From assembly GCA_036782995.1 (NCBI GenBank), contig DAIPXZ010000002.1:62001-126000 (forward strand): 64,000 nt of DNA, written 5' to 3'. This DNA is from DAIPXZ01 sp036782995. Its GTDB lineage: Bacteria > Bacillota > Clostridia > Saccharofermentanales > Saccharofermentanaceae. The notes under the pieces are model-generated. The model saw only the letters and a list, made by a program, of their open reading frames with translations. It searched no databases and was not told the origin of the DNA. Positions 27,128 to 37,578 of the stretch are shown here, one piece after another (position 1 is the stretch's first letter; every line of letters starts with the position of its first letter). A program made the position numbers and the translations under genes.

Positions 27128-28525
27128 TTACGTCACGGGAAGCATATTCCCGTGGCGCTTTTTTTCGAAATGGTAAGTAATAGCAAAAAGGACGCACAAC
27201 GCGATTATGGCTATACACCATGAGATTGGATAGGAAAGATAGATGGTATAGACGCTGTGGTACTTATCCATCTTGAAAACAGTCGCAAGCCATAACAAAC
27301 GAATACCGCATACGCCGACTAATGACACAATCATCGGCAGAAGCGAATGACCGATTCCACGCAAGCTACCGACAAGGACCTCCATAATCCCGCAAAGTGC
27401 ATACGTCGTGCTAATCACAAGCATGCGCTTGACACCTGCCTCTATGACCAACGGGCTATCAGTATATACCGCAAGAAGCGTGTGTGAGAACAGATAAAAG
27501 AGATTGCCTAAAATCACGCCAACGACAATAACACACGCCTGACTCGAAAAGAATATCTTCTTTATGCGTTTAAACTGGTGCGCCCCGTAGTTCTGGCTCG
27601 TAAATGAGATTGTCGCTTGATAGAATGCGTTCATGGAAAAATAGACGAACGACTCAAGATTCGATGCCGCGGAATTGCCTGCAATCGTTACCTCGCCGAA
27701 AGTGTTCACGGCAGATTGAATCACGACATTAGAAAGCGAGAAAATAACGCCCTGGATGCCCGCCGGTAAACCAACCTTCGTTATGGCGATGAAGCAATCC
27801 TTATGAATCCGAAGCTTCTTTAATTCCAAACGGAATGACGAAGTCTCGTTCATCAGACATTTCACAACCAATATAGCGGAAATAATCTGTGAAACCGCCG
27901 TCGCTATGGCCACACCGGCTACATCCAGATCAAATCCAATCACCAATAGAAGATTCAAAGCAACATTGATAATACCTGCCGTCAGTAAGAAATAGAACGG
28001 GCGCTTGGTATCACCGACTGCACGCAAAATGGCACTGCCAAAGTTATACACCGTAGTACCTGTGATTCCTAGAAAATAGATACGTAAATAAACAGTAGCA
28101 AGCCGTAAAACTTCACCCGGCGTACCCATCCAAATAAGTATTTGCTCCGTACAAAAGACACCGAGTACGGTGAGGATAATGCCGCTGATGAGTGACATTA
28201 ACATGGCCGTATGAATCGTACGTTCAAGGTTCTTTTCATCCTTCGCACCAAAAAGCCGTGCGATTCGTACGTTTGCACCAATAGAAAGACCGACAAACAA
28301 GTTCGACAAAAGATTAATCAAAGAGGTCGTCGCACCTACCGCGGCAAGCGAATTATCTCCCGCATACTTTCCAACTACGATAATGTCTGCTGCATTGAAG
28401 CAAAGCTGTAGTATTCCGGACAGAACGAGCGGCAAGGAAAAGAGAATAATCTTCGGCAAAATCGGGCCGACACACATATCGACGGTATGGATTCGTGTCT
28501 TAATAATGGTTTCATCCTTGGCCAT
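27128..28525 (-). CDS. MATE-family multidrug/drug-sodium antiporter
   Basis: A 465-residue membrane protein with twelve predicted helices in two similar halves, typical of MATE exporters of the NorM/DinF type in Clostridia: ILPKIILFSLPLVLSGILQ near residue 22 and GLPAGIQGVIFSLSN near 250. AAAGGA at eight bases selects ATG 28525 over an upstream ATG at 28561. It probably exports toxic organic cations in exchange for Na+ or H+. The C-terminus is encoded within the terminator of the convergent gene. Confidence 0.9.
   Translation of the reverse strand: MAKDETIIKTRIHTVDMCVGPILPKIILFSLPLVLSGILQLCFNAADIIVVGKYAGDNSLAAVGATTSLINLLSNLFVGLSIGANVRIARLFGAKDEKNLERTIHTAMLMSLISGIILTVLGVFCTEQILIWMGTPGEVLRLATVYLRIYFLGITGTTVYNFGSAILRAVGDTKRPFYFLLTAGIINVALNLLLVIGFDLDVAGVAIATAVSQIISAILVVKCLMNETSSFRLELKKLRIHKDCFIAITKVGLPAGIQGVIFSLSNVVIQSAVNTFGEVTIAGNSAASNLESFVYFSMNAFYQATISFTSQNYGAHQFKRIKKIFFSSQACVIVVGVILGNLFYLFSHTLLAVYTDSPLVIEAGVKRMLVISTTYALCGIMEVLVGSLRGIGHSLLPMIVSLVGVCGIRLLWLATVFKMDKYHSVYTIYLSYPISWCIAIIALCVLFAITYHFEKKRHGNMLPVT
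27131..27165 (+). terminator. Terminator of the AlkD-like gene
   Basis: Ten-bp arms (27131-27140 and 27148-27157, one wobble) are followed by a seven-T run. The same bases encode the last residues of the convergent MATE gene, so coding and terminator overlap. Confidence 0.85.
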
Positions 28526-28760
28526 ATTCTCGTTCCTTTCTGGAAACACGGAATGGTTCAATCGGTATCAAGAATGGCCTATTCATTTCAGAAAATTCAT
28601 TAATTGACCGAGCGAAACCCCACTGTTTGCAATTTGATTTGAATAATAAAGTATACACTAGAAAGGTAGTATTGACAAAGCATTTGTTGTTGATTGCATT
28701 TCTTTTTCTTAAACTGTATGCTTGTATAAATTGCATTAACATCATTGAGGAGGACATTAC

Positions 28761-29159
28761 ATGTTGCAGCCAAAACCGAGATTCAATCGCGGGCTCATTA
28801 TTTTGCTTGCTTCCGTCGTGTTATTCACCGGATATTGCATCGCAAATTCCATTTATCATGCATCCATAGAGCGAGCCATTACAGATGATGTAGAAGATCG
28901 TATTGATGATTACATCAACGAACAACAAGATGCTGGAGAACTACCTAACAATACTGACTTTCATGATTGTCGCATCACCAACATCTTAACCAGTGACAAT
29001 TATGCTTCTGTTCAATGTGAATATACTCTGATCGATAACGATAACGACAACGAATACGAATACAAATACAGCATGTTCTTTTGTTATGAGAAAAACGGAA
29101 GTGACTGGGAATATGTTTTCATGAAGCAAGATTATTATGGCGGCGGATTGATAGAATAA
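28761..29159 (+). CDS. Small membrane-anchored protein of the ABC cluster
   Basis: A 132-residue protein with one N-terminal membrane helix (about 11-30), then an extracytoplasmic acidic domain with a run of Asp, Asn, Glu and Tyr near 90-104. I recognise no family. GAGGAGG lies upstream. The ATPase gene of an ABC transporter starts 13 bases after its stop, so it is probably an accessory or sensory subunit of that transporter. Confidence 0.7.
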   Translation: MLQPKPRFNRGLIILLASVVLFTGYCIANSIYHASIERAITDDVEDRIDDYINEQQDAGELPNNTDFHDCRITNILTSDNYASVQCEYTLIDNDNDNEYEYKYSMFFCYEKNGSDWEYVFMKQDYYGGGLIE

Positions 29160-29172
29160 TTTGGAGGATAGC

Positions 29173-30204
29173 ATGAGTAAACTTAGCTCGAATAAAGTTG
29201 ACATCATAATGACCGACATGCCGCTTGATAATCCTACTTCGGCAATGTCACAGCCCGATACCCACACGTCGACTCCCGGCATCAGCATACAAAACGTAAC
29301 AAAGCTATATGGGCACAATGTCGCAGTTAATCACTTCTCATTAACCGTGAATCATGGTGAAATCATGGGACTTCTCGGACCGAATGGTTCTGGAAAAACA
29401 ACACTCATCAAGCTCATCCTTGGCTTCCTTTATGCCAAAGAAGGACAAATCACCATTAACGGATATGACAGCGATAAGGATTACGAAGCCTCTTTGGAAA
29501 AAGTCGGTGCCATCGTCGAAAATCCTGACATGTATCGTGAGCTTTCCGGGCTCAACAATTTACGGCTGTACGCATCATTGCACGACGGAATCGACGAGAA
29601 ACGTATTGAAGAAGTGCTGCGCTTAGTCGGAATGACCGATGTCGCAAAGAAAAAAGTCGGAACGTATTCTCTCGGTATGAAGCAACGAATTGGCATCGCA
29701 ATGGCAATGCTGAATAATCCATCCGTATTGATACTTGATGAGCCGACAAATGGTCTCGATCCACAAGGTATCTATGCACTACGTTCGATTCTCAAGGATC
29801 TGGCACACAATCACGGCGTCGCCGTTCTTATTTCCAGCCACTTAATCTCCGAGATGGAGCAAATATGTGACCGATGCGCTGTCATCGCTAAGGGCGAATT
29901 GCTTTCGGTTTCGCCGATTGCTGAATTACTCTCTTCTTCATCCAAGGAAAACATGGATGCACCGGTTAAAAGAATAACCGTATCGGATGTCGCCAAGGCG
30001 AAGGCAAGCATTGACGCTGAATATGGTGCCCTTATCGTCGAGGTGACAAGCGATTACATAGATATTCGCCTAACCGCCGAACAAACCGCGAAAATCACGA
30101 AGCTTCTCGTGCTCAACGATGTGGATGTTTTCAATATCGAAACAGTCCATCGCTCACTCGAATCATCCTATCTTGAAATCGTCGGAGGTGAAAAACATGA
30201 GTAA
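29173..30204 (+). CDS. ABC transporter ATP-binding protein
   Basis: A 343-residue ATPase of the CcmA/drug-export type. Walker A GPNGSGKTT, the signature YSLGMKQR and Walker B ILDEPTNGLDP are all intact, and the C-terminal 100 residues form the extra domain usual in ABC-2 export ATPases. The start is the ATG at 29173 with GGAGG five bases upstream, rather than the TTG at 29161. It energises the permease encoded by the overlapping next gene. Substrates of such pairs are often antibiotics or peptides. Confidence 0.93.
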   Translation: MSKLSSNKVDIIMTDMPLDNPTSAMSQPDTHTSTPGISIQNVTKLYGHNVAVNHFSLTVNHGEIMGLLGPNGSGKTTLIKLILGFLYAKEGQITINGYDSDKDYEASLEKVGAIVENPDMYRELSGLNNLRLYASLHDGIDEKRIEEVLRLVGMTDVAKKKVGTYSLGMKQRIGIAMAMLNNPSVLILDEPTNGLDPQGIYALRSILKDLAHNHGVAVLISSHLISEMEQICDRCAVIAKGELLSVSPIAELLSSSSKENMDAPVKRITVSDVAKAKASIDAEYGALIVEVTSDYIDIRLTAEQTAKITKLLVLNDVDVFNIETVHRSLESSYLEIVGGEKHE

Positions 30205-31246
30205 GCTATTTGCCATCTATAAAAATGAAATGGTTCATTTTACGAAAACCTTGTTTTTTAAAGTCTTCATGATTATTCTCGGGAGTGTCTTGCTCGTCAC
30301 ATTCATACTATCCTTACTAACGAATGCAATGATAACGAACAATAATGACAAACAAACCATCAATTTCTCCACGTCATTCTTAGATATGTACTATTCTGAT
30401 AATGAATCGAATGATTTCGGCGAAGGTGATGAATATCTGAATCTCACCAACGAAATACGCAAATATACGGACAGTGAAGAAGCTCGGAAGGATAACTACT
30501 ATGATGTTATGGAACAAATGGTAGAGGATGACGTACAGTATTCTGATAGTGCTGTCTCAACATTCAGTGTTTACTCGTGGATTTTGAGTGCTTTTCTCTA
30601 TCTTTTTATTGCAATCACCGTTTGCACCTCTATTTCCAACGAGCTCTCGTCTGGTTCTATCAAATGCATCTTGATTGCACCGATTCGACGCTGGAAGATT
30701 TATGTTGGTAAATACATGGCAATGCTTTCCATGATGGGAATCCTTACCCTTATATATGCCATTTTGACCGTCACACTTACCTATGTGGTGTATGGCGTCG
30801 ATGCACTTCCCGCCTACTACATCACACCATCGATTAAAATTCCATCCTATTGCTTTTACATTCTCTATATGATCATATCAAAAGCACAATTCATTCTGTA
30901 TGCGACGCTGGCGATGATGTTCTCTTCCATTACGAAAAAGAATGCCGTGTCTGTATGTCTCACCTTCTTATCCATCGCCGGAACATCCACCCTTACGTCC
31001 ATTTTCAGCATTATTTCAACGCGTTTCTCGCAGATTTTTATCAGCAGTGTTTTTGATCCAGTGACCGTGTTTTTCCCAAACGAATTTTTGTTATCAGAAG
31101 GAATATTCAGCATCTTTAACCGTACTAACTTCTCAACAATTATCTTCAAATCTCCGATTTATGCGGTATTCTTCGGATTACTTTTGGTGTCTATTACATT
31201 CTTTATCGGATTTGATCATTTTATTCATTCTGATATCAAGTCGTAA
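30197..31246 (+). CDS. ABC-2 type transporter permease
   Basis: A 349-residue permease. One N-terminal helix (about 20-40) is followed by an acidic external loop, then five C-terminal helices (about 135-335), the usual ABC-2 layout with SNELSSGSIKCILIAPIRR near 155. The ATG overlaps the end of the ATPase gene by eight bases, indicating translational coupling. A terminator follows. Confidence 0.88.
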   Translation: MSKLFAIYKNEMVHFTKTLFFKVFMIILGSVLLVTFILSLLTNAMITNNNDKQTINFSTSFLDMYYSDNESNDFGEGDEYLNLTNEIRKYTDSEEARKDNYYDVMEQMVEDDVQYSDSAVSTFSVYSWILSAFLYLFIAITVCTSISNELSSGSIKCILIAPIRRWKIYVGKYMAMLSMMGILTLIYAILTVTLTYVVYGVDALPAYYITPSIKIPSYCFYILYMIISKAQFILYATLAMMFSSITKKNAVSVCLTFLSIAGTSTLTSIFSIISTRFSQIFISSVFDPVTVFFPNEFLLSEGIFSIFNRTNFSTIIFKSPIYAVFFGLLLVSITFFIGFDHFIHSDIKS

Positions 31247-31269
31247 ACAAACCTTTCTCATTGTCTTTC

Positions 31270-31300
31270 AAAGGCAGGAATCTTCGGAATCCTGCCTTTT
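31270..31300 (+). terminator. Terminator of the ABC transporter operon
   Basis: Ten-bp arms (31270-31279 and 31290-31299) enclose a UUCG tetraloop closed by C-G, followed by TTTTC. Confidence 0.85.
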
Positions 31301-31433
31301 CTATTGTGAGAGATTGCAATCCAAATCATTACAATATGTTCATATTTTTTGACACAAACGAAAATAGTTCATATTTCCTTTACAGTCTTTCCTGTAAAAT
31401 GTCTTTGACATCATTATATGGGGAGGAAAATCG

Positions 31434-32168
31434 ATGCCATTTTCACGCGAAAACACATCTTCAGTCGAAGATATCAACGGTCGTAGCCTTCTTCCCATGT
31501 ACCTTCTTTTTGCTCTTACCATAAGCTTTCCGCTTTATGACTTAATTGATGAAACATGGTTCTATACGACATCGATTGATCGATTTTACGAGGTTCTTTC
31601 ATTGGCGTTCGAAAAGCATGTTCTCTTTCTTTTATTCATCATTCTCGGTACGCACCTGATATGTGCGCTTTCTCTCATCGAATGTCTTATGAACGGCATT
31701 ACCAACCAACGATTCCCTCTATGGAAATTAAACTTTAGAGAAATGCTTCCAAATACTCGTTTTTTTATGCTACATTTCTTGCTGGTACGAGTTTTTGCAG
31801 AAATCGCCAATAACTACGTGTATGGAAACACGCCAATCTTAGATAATCGTATGGTTTTCATGCTTGTTTTCTCATGCATCATTTCTGGCTTTTCCTATTT
31901 CTTCTTCGAAAATAAGCATGCCCCTCTATCCGCTTTTGTGCCGCTCCTTTCCGTCATCATTTTGACTGTTGGTATCTTTCTTCGTAGTGTCGTCTTTGCA
32001 TTGTGTTGCGGATATGAAGCAGATGATGTTTTCTCGTCTGAATCTATAAGTGATATGGGGCTTCTTTTCAGTGTGGTCTTCTATTCTGGGCTCATTTTGT
32101 TTCTTTTACGGAAAATCAGCGGATTTTTCGCAAGAAAGAAGGTCTCCGTAGAAATCGCGTCGAAATAG
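31434..32168 (+). CDS. Multi-pass membrane protein of unknown function
   Basis: A 244-residue protein with about six hydrophobic helices (near 20-38, 60-85, 103-122, 138-152, 165-185, 212-228). I recognise no family or motif. GGGGAGG precedes the start. It lies between the ABC transporter and the hybrid kinase, all on the plus strand, with no close coupling to either. Confidence 0.65.
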   Translation: MPFSRENTSSVEDINGRSLLPMYLLFALTISFPLYDLIDETWFYTTSIDRFYEVLSLAFEKHVLFLLFIILGTHLICALSLIECLMNGITNQRFPLWKLNFREMLPNTRFFMLHFLLVRVFAEIANNYVYGNTPILDNRMVFMLVFSCIISGFSYFFFENKHAPLSAFVPLLSVIILTVGIFLRSVVFALCCGYEADDVFSSESISDMGLLFSVVFYSGLILFLLRKISGFFARKKVSVEIASK

Positions 32169-32331
32169 TTTTTGATTTTTGCGCGTTCAAATTCCGTGAA
32201 AATGCCGCATTTTCAGGCTTTTCGCACGCGTTTTTTCTTTATGTGGCTTACATTGTATTGTATCTCATTCACACTTCGACGCCTTGGTGGGCTTATAATG
32301 AATAAATATGGGCTTCAGGAGGTATGGGATA

Positions 32332-35300
32332 ATGATTGTATCGCAAAAACCAATGGTTTCTCGACGAAAAAACAGAGTATTTCGTTATTTGTGTCTACTT
32401 ATAGTTATCCTCTTTTCATTATCTCCTATGCTCGCCATGGATGCCCCCGTCACCGCTTCTGAAGTCAATGCAGCAAGGGATGGAGCGAGCTATCGCGTTG
32501 GTTTTTTCTCTTTCCCGGGTTATCACATGATAGACGACTACGGGAACTACAGCGGCTATGGATATGACTATATGCAACAGCTCGAGACATACGGCGATTT
32601 TATGTTCGAATATGTCGGATTCGATAATAGCTGGGCCGAGATGCAATCGATGCTCGAGAATGGTGAAATCGACATATTGACGTCCGCGCAAAAAACAGAA
32701 GAACGCATGGCGAAGTTTTTATTCTCCAATCAGCCAATCGGGTCGAGTGCAACGATTCTTACTGTGAAAGCCGGAAACAGTCAATATCTTACCACTAACG
32801 CACAAAAGCTAAACGGAATTCGTGTCGGTATGATTGCCGGTAATTCTCGAAATCAAGGATTTGCAGATTATGCAACAGAGCAAGGGTTCACCTATGAATC
32901 AGTAATCTATGACTCACTTGATGATATGACGGCGGCTTTACAGGCCGAAGATGAAATTGATGCCATTGTCACAAGCAGCCTTCGTTCACTTGAGAATGAG
33001 TGGATTGTCGCTGAATTCAATGCCTCTCCATTTTACATAATGACGCGCAAAGACGATGAAGCACTCATGACGCAGATTAACAATGCCATCGAACAGCTCG
33101 AGCTTGTCTCCCCAAATTTGCAAACGATTCTTTTTGATAAATACTATTCTGGAGAAGATGGTAATAACATTCCCTTTTCCATTGAAGAACGCGAATATAT
33201 CAGTACGTGTCAGAGAGATAACGTTCGTTTAAAGGTATTGATTAAGCCGGGACATTTACCCGTTTCGGGTCTGGATGCAGATGGGAATCCGTCAGGCATT
33301 ATTGTATCCGTCTCAGATGTGTTATCGGCTCGTACAGGCCTTTCATTTGACTTTGTCATACCTGAAACGCGTGAGGAATACAATGCCATGCTCCTTGATC
33401 ACTCTATCGACATTGTCCTTGATGCATCCATGACATCGATTGAAGCGGAGCAATATAGCTACCAATTGACGTCTTCCTATATGACGCTACCATTTGCGAT
33501 TGTCACGCGCGCCGGAGAATCCAACGATGACGATGGAAAAATTGCCGCGATGCGACATGAAAACATCACTTCACACTATATCGAGTCGCATTATTCCGAG
33601 TCACAAATTGTATATTATGAAACGCAAGAAGATATCATCGATGCGGTTCGAAATAATAAAGCCGACATGGCTATTCTCGATATGTATTCGGCAGAACGGT
33701 ATGTGAATGAGGATACGAAAAAAAGCTTACAGCTCTCGTACTTTCCGGAATATTATGCGACGCTTTCCATCGGAATTCCCATGGATCGACCGAATACTCT
33801 GCTTTCTATCATGAATAAAGCCGTGCTCTCCATCGATGAAACACAAATGAACGCCATAATCTCGGAAAATGCCGTTTATTCGGATCCCGAGATGTCACTC
33901 GAAGCCATGCTTTACAAAGAGCCCTTCCTGTTTGCTGGATTCTTGACAATCGTTTTTATTCTTACTGTTTTGCTCCTTGTCGTATTCATGAGAAATCGCG
34001 CTCGCAAACGCGAAAACGCACTGGAGAAAAAGAAAAATTACGAGAATACCTTGTTTATTTACCAAGTGTGTCGTGCATACGATCAAGTTTTCGAAATCAA
34101 TATCGAAACGAAATACCGATTGCTATATCGAATAATCGACGGCGAAATATCCAAAACCGAAGAGTATTTCGATTGGATGGATATGGTTTTACACAACATC
34201 AGCAAGGAAGATATTGATAAGGTCTCGCAAAAGCTGCAAATCGATGCTCTTCGCGAATTAATTCGCAATCACGAAGAATGCTATTTCGAGGCCCGCGCCT
34301 TGCACGAAGATGGGACACACCATTGGTATTCGTTCTTGATTCAAGCGTTACCCGTTGATGAAACCCATCCTAATAATATGATGGTATTTATTCACAACAT
34401 CACACAAACAAAGCGAGAAGAAACAAAACAAAAGCAGCTTCTCGAAGATGCCTTAGATGCGTCCACGCAAGCTAATGCGGCAAAGAACGTCTTCCTCTCT
34501 CGTATGTCGCATGAAATTCGCACTCCCATCAATGCTGTAATCGGCTACATGGCGCTCGCTTCGGCATCGCAAGCTTCGGAAGAAAAAAGGCTCGATTGTA
34601 TCATAAAATCAGAAACCGCCGCAAAACAATTGTTGGCGGTTGTAAACAATATACTGGATGTCTCTGCCTTTGAAAGCGGCAAGCTTAAAATCGCACATGA
34701 GAGCTTCAATCTCTCTGACTTGATTTCATCGCTGACTGTGCTTTTCTATAACCAAGCAAATGCGAAGAACGTGCATTTTGAAACTGTGCATAACGGAATT
34801 ACCGCCGAAAGCATTATCGGAGACAAGACACGCGTCAATCAAATATTGATTAATCTTCTCAACAATGCCGTGAAGTTTACCCCAGAAGGCGGACGTGTCA
34901 CCTTTATCGTGCGTCAGCTCATGGAAAGAGATACACAAGCCCATTTCCAATTTATCATCAAGGATACGGGAATCGGGATGGATAACGGCTTCATGGATCG
35001 TATCTATCATCCTTTCGAGCAAGAAGACAAGAGTATTTCGTCAAAATACGGCGGCAGCGGACTTGGTCTCTCCATCGTGAAGAATCTTGTAACATCAATG
35101 AACGGAATCATTAAGCTCGAAAGTGAAAAAGGCGTCGGCACGACTTTCACAATCGAATTGCCATTTAATGTCGATTACGCGCCAAAAGCACAATCTGGTC
35201 AGCAAATCGATCTGAACGACGTCCGTGTACTTGTTGCGGATAACGATCTTGATACACTCCAATACATGCGACTCATTATCGAGCGCTGTAACGCACAATG

Positions 35301-36012
35301 CGTGACCGTCGATAATGGAATGGACGCTTTGAAAATGGCAAAGGAAGCCATCGACTCGAATCATCCATTTGATATGTATCTCATTGATTGGAAAATGCCG
35401 ATCATGGACGGACGCGAGACGATTATCAAACTGAAAACCATGATTGGAGAGAACATTCCTGTAATTATCGTGACTGCGTATGATTACGCGGAGTTCGAAT
35501 CAACTTCAGGTGAGATTGGCATCCAACGTTTCCTTTCAAAGCCGGTTTTCCAATCGACCATGTACAATCTATTGCTGAATCAATATGGTGCGCCTGAAGC
35601 GCAAGAATATACGAAGCCCCCCAAGCTCACCTTCGATGGCAAGAAGGTATTGCTCGCCGAGGATAACTATATGAATGTAGAAATCGCCCACGAGCTTCTA
35701 AAATCTCGAGGTTTTGAAGTAACGGAAGCCTTTAACGGAAAAGAAGCCGTAGACATATTTATGTCCACTCCACCCGGAACATTCGATATCATACTCATGG
35801 ATATACAAATGCCTGAAATGGATGGATATGAGGCAACAAAAGCGATTCGTGAATCGGAAAAGGAAGATGCGAAAACCATACCGATTCTAGCCATGAGTGC
35901 CAATGCTTTTGCCGAAGATATTACGAAGAGTCTCTCGGTCGGCATGAATAATCACATCGCCAAGCCGATTGATGTACGTCTGCTTTTTGAAATCCTTGCA
36001 GAATACATCTGA
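32332..36012 (+). CDS. Hybrid sensor histidine kinase with two periplasmic binding domains and two receivers
   Basis: A 1,226-residue kinase of BvgS/EvgS-like design. A signal anchor (about 13-36) precedes two family 3 solute-binding-like sensor domains (about 50-270 and 290-510). Then come a membrane helix (about 530-552), a PAS-like region (575-700), HisKA with His727 in SHEIRTP, and an HATPase with NAVKFTP, GTGIGM-like and GSGLGL motifs. Two receivers carry acceptor Asp1019 (LIDWKMP) and Asp1157 (LMDIQMP). No HPt or DNA-binding output is attached. AGGAGG lies eight bases before ATG 32332, and a TATAAT at 32294-32299 may be its -10. It probably senses amino acids or similar small molecules. 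Confidence 0.9.
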   Translation: MIVSQKPMVSRRKNRVFRYLCLLIVILFSLSPMLAMDAPVTASEVNAARDGASYRVGFFSFPGYHMIDDYGNYSGYGYDYMQQLETYGDFMFEYVGFDNSWAEMQSMLENGEIDILTSAQKTEERMAKFLFSNQPIGSSATILTVKAGNSQYLTTNAQKLNGIRVGMIAGNSRNQGFADYATEQGFTYESVIYDSLDDMTAALQAEDEIDAIVTSSLRSLENEWIVAEFNASPFYIMTRKDDEALMTQINNAIEQLELVSPNLQTILFDKYYSGEDGNNIPFSIEEREYISTCQRDNVRLKVLIKPGHLPVSGLDADGNPSGIIVSVSDVLSARTGLSFDFVIPETREEYNAMLLDHSIDIVLDASMTSIEAEQYSYQLTSSYMTLPFAIVTRAGESNDDDGKIAAMRHENITSHYIESHYSESQIVYYETQEDIIDAVRNNKADMAILDMYSAERYVNEDTKKSLQLSYFPEYYATLSIGIPMDRPNTLLSIMNKAVLSIDETQMNAIISENAVYSDPEMSLEAMLYKEPFLFAGFLTIVFILTVLLLVVFMRNRARKRENALEKKKNYENTLFIYQVCRAYDQVFEINIETKYRLLYRIIDGEISKTEEYFDWMDMVLHNISKEDIDKVSQKLQIDALRELIRNHEECYFEARALHEDGTHHWYSFLIQALPVDETHPNNMMVFIHNITQTKREETKQKQLLEDALDASTQANAAKNVFLSRMSHEIRTPINAVIGYMALASASQASEEKRLDCIIKSETAAKQLLAVVNNILDVSAFESGKLKIAHESFNLSDLISSLTVLFYNQANAKNVHFETVHNGITAESIIGDKTRVNQILINLLNNAVKFTPEGGRVTFIVRQLMERDTQAHFQFIIKDTGIGMDNGFMDRIYHPFEQEDKSISSKYGGSGLGLSIVKNLVTSMNGIIKLESEKGVGTTFTIELPFNVDYAPKAQSGQQIDLNDVRVLVADNDLDTLQYMRLIIERCNAQCVTVDNGMDALKMAKEAIDSNHPFDMYLIDWKMPIMDGRETIIKLKTMIGENIPVIIVTAYDYAEFESTSGEIGIQRFLSKPVFQSTMYNLLLNQYGAPEAQEYTKPPKLTFDGKKVLLAEDNYMNVEIAHELLKSRGFEVTEAFNGKEAVDIFMSTPPGTFDIILMDIQMPEMDGYEATKAIRESEKEDAKTIPILAMSANAFAEDITKSLSVGMNNHIAKPIDVRLLFEILAEYI

Positions 36013-36101
36013 TTCATGGTTGTTTTCGGTGATTTTTCTCATTACACATTGACAACAAAGCGGCCTTTTCGGAAAATACGATGGAAAGGCAGGTGGACGT
36101 T

Positions 36102-37526
36102 ATGCGAAAAACTTTTATTACGAAGATGCCGGATAAAGCTGGTGCATTTCTTACAGCCAGCCAAATCATCGGAAGTCGAAATGTTAACATCACCCGCGTG
36201 AGCTACAACAAGGCCATTGACATGCACACCCTTTTCATCGATGTCGAAGGCGAAGAGTCCGCCATTGCTGAAATCTCCGACGAGCTTTATGCGCTCGGCT
36301 ACCTCTCTTCCGAGAATGAATCCGCACAGATTCTACTAGTCGAATTTCGTATACCTGACGTTCCGCTCGGTGTCACGCCGATTCTCGAGGTTATCAATCA
36401 ATTTCACGTCAATATTTCTTACATCAGCTCGCAAGGAACTGGCGAGCCCTATCAAGCCTTTAAAATGGGACTTCTGGTCACACAACCAGACGATATCAAG
36501 GCTTTTCTCGACGCGATTTCAAAGATATGCGATATCCGCATTCTCGACTACGACAAGAGCGAGAAAAACCTCGACAACACAGTTTTTTATCTCTCCTTTG
36601 CTAATGAAATCGCATCAAAATTATGTCTGAATGCCGAGGAAAAGAGCGAGCTGATTTTGCACTCAAATTACATGATGCAAAATCTGGATGAGCGAAATGA
36701 ATTTCCCTATAAAACCTTCGAATATATCGGAAAATATGCTGACTATCTGATTCGCAGTCGCGGTGACGCGTATAAGCCAAGAACAAGTAAAACGTACTTG
36801 TCGCACGGAATGGCCATTCACACGATTGAACCTCCCTGCGGCTCGAACACCTACGTCATTGAAGCTGATGATCGCCTCTATTTCATAGACAGTGGATATG
36901 CCATCTACGAAAAAGAATTGGAAGCGCTTCTCCGCGAGCTTTTCCCGAAATGGGACGAGCTCCCTAAGACCTTACTTCTCACACACAGCGATATGGACCA
37001 TTGTGGCGTGCAAAGCTTCTTTGAGAAAATCTATTGTACTGAAAACAGCAAAATGAATTTTGTTTGGGAAAACAACGGTGAAGACAATATCCGCGAACAC
37101 AATGTTTACCACAAACCATATTGCAAAATCAGTGCGTTGTTATCCGGTTATCATGCCCCAAATCTCGAGAAAATCGAATCCTTGGGAGATCGTGGTGACA
37201 GTGATAAGCCCTTCGTCAAAATCAGAGATTTTAGTATCGGTGAGATGCAACTGGAAGTCTTTGAAGGCAACGGCGGTCATGTCGCCGGCGAAATCATTCT
37301 GCTATGCCGCGATTTTCATCTCGTGTTCACGGGAGACATCTTGGTCAATGCAAATGGATATACGCCAGAACAAGCAGCATTCAATGCGCTGGCTCCTTAT
37401 CTAATGACCAGTGTCAACATGAATTCTCCCAAAGCTACCGAGGAGAGAAAAGCCCTTCTCGACATGCTCGGTAAAGAAAAGTACCTTGTTTTACCAGGTC
37501 ATGGTGAACCATACGCGACAAAATAA
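36102..37526 (+). CDS. ACT-ACT-metallo-beta-lactamase fusion protein
   Basis: A 474-residue protein. Residues 1-75 and about 80-150 read as two ACT-type regulatory domains (MPDKAGAFLTASQIIG opening, NINITRVS-like strand, then PLGVTPILEVINQ). Residues about 225-474 are an MBL-fold hydrolase with LLTHSDMDHCG, GGHVAGE, VFTGD and PGHGEP motifs. The second His of HxHxDH is Asp here. The layout suggests a hydrolase gated by an amino acid. AGGTGG five bases upstream selects ATG 36102. It starts 90 bases after the hybrid kinase gene and may be co-transcribed with it. Confidence 0.78.
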   Translation: MRKTFITKMPDKAGAFLTASQIIGSRNVNITRVSYNKAIDMHTLFIDVEGEESAIAEISDELYALGYLSSENESAQILLVEFRIPDVPLGVTPILEVINQFHVNISYISSQGTGEPYQAFKMGLLVTQPDDIKAFLDAISKICDIRILDYDKSEKNLDNTVFYLSFANEIASKLCLNAEEKSELILHSNYMMQNLDERNEFPYKTFEYIGKYADYLIRSRGDAYKPRTSKTYLSHGMAIHTIEPPCGSNTYVIEADDRLYFIDSGYAIYEKELEALLRELFPKWDELPKTLLLTHSDMDHCGVQSFFEKIYCTENSKMNFVWENNGEDNIREHNVYHKPYCKISALLSGYHAPNLEKIESLGDRGDSDKPFVKIRDFSIGEMQLEVFEGNGGHVAGEIILLCRDFHLVFTGDILVNANGYTPEQAAFNALAPYLMTSVNMNSPKATEERKALLDMLGKEKYLVLPGHGEPYATK

Positions 37527-37551
37527 AAGCCATACACGATTGCGTATGGCT
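37521..37551 (-). terminator. Terminator of the degenerate amidase gene
   Basis: Eight-bp arms (37528-37535 and 37544-37551) lie between convergent genes. The minus strand continues with TTTTATTTT, so it ends the minus-strand gene. On the plus strand the tail is weak. Confidence 0.7.
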
Positions 37552-37578
37552 CGTTAATTACTTAATTATGATATATGG

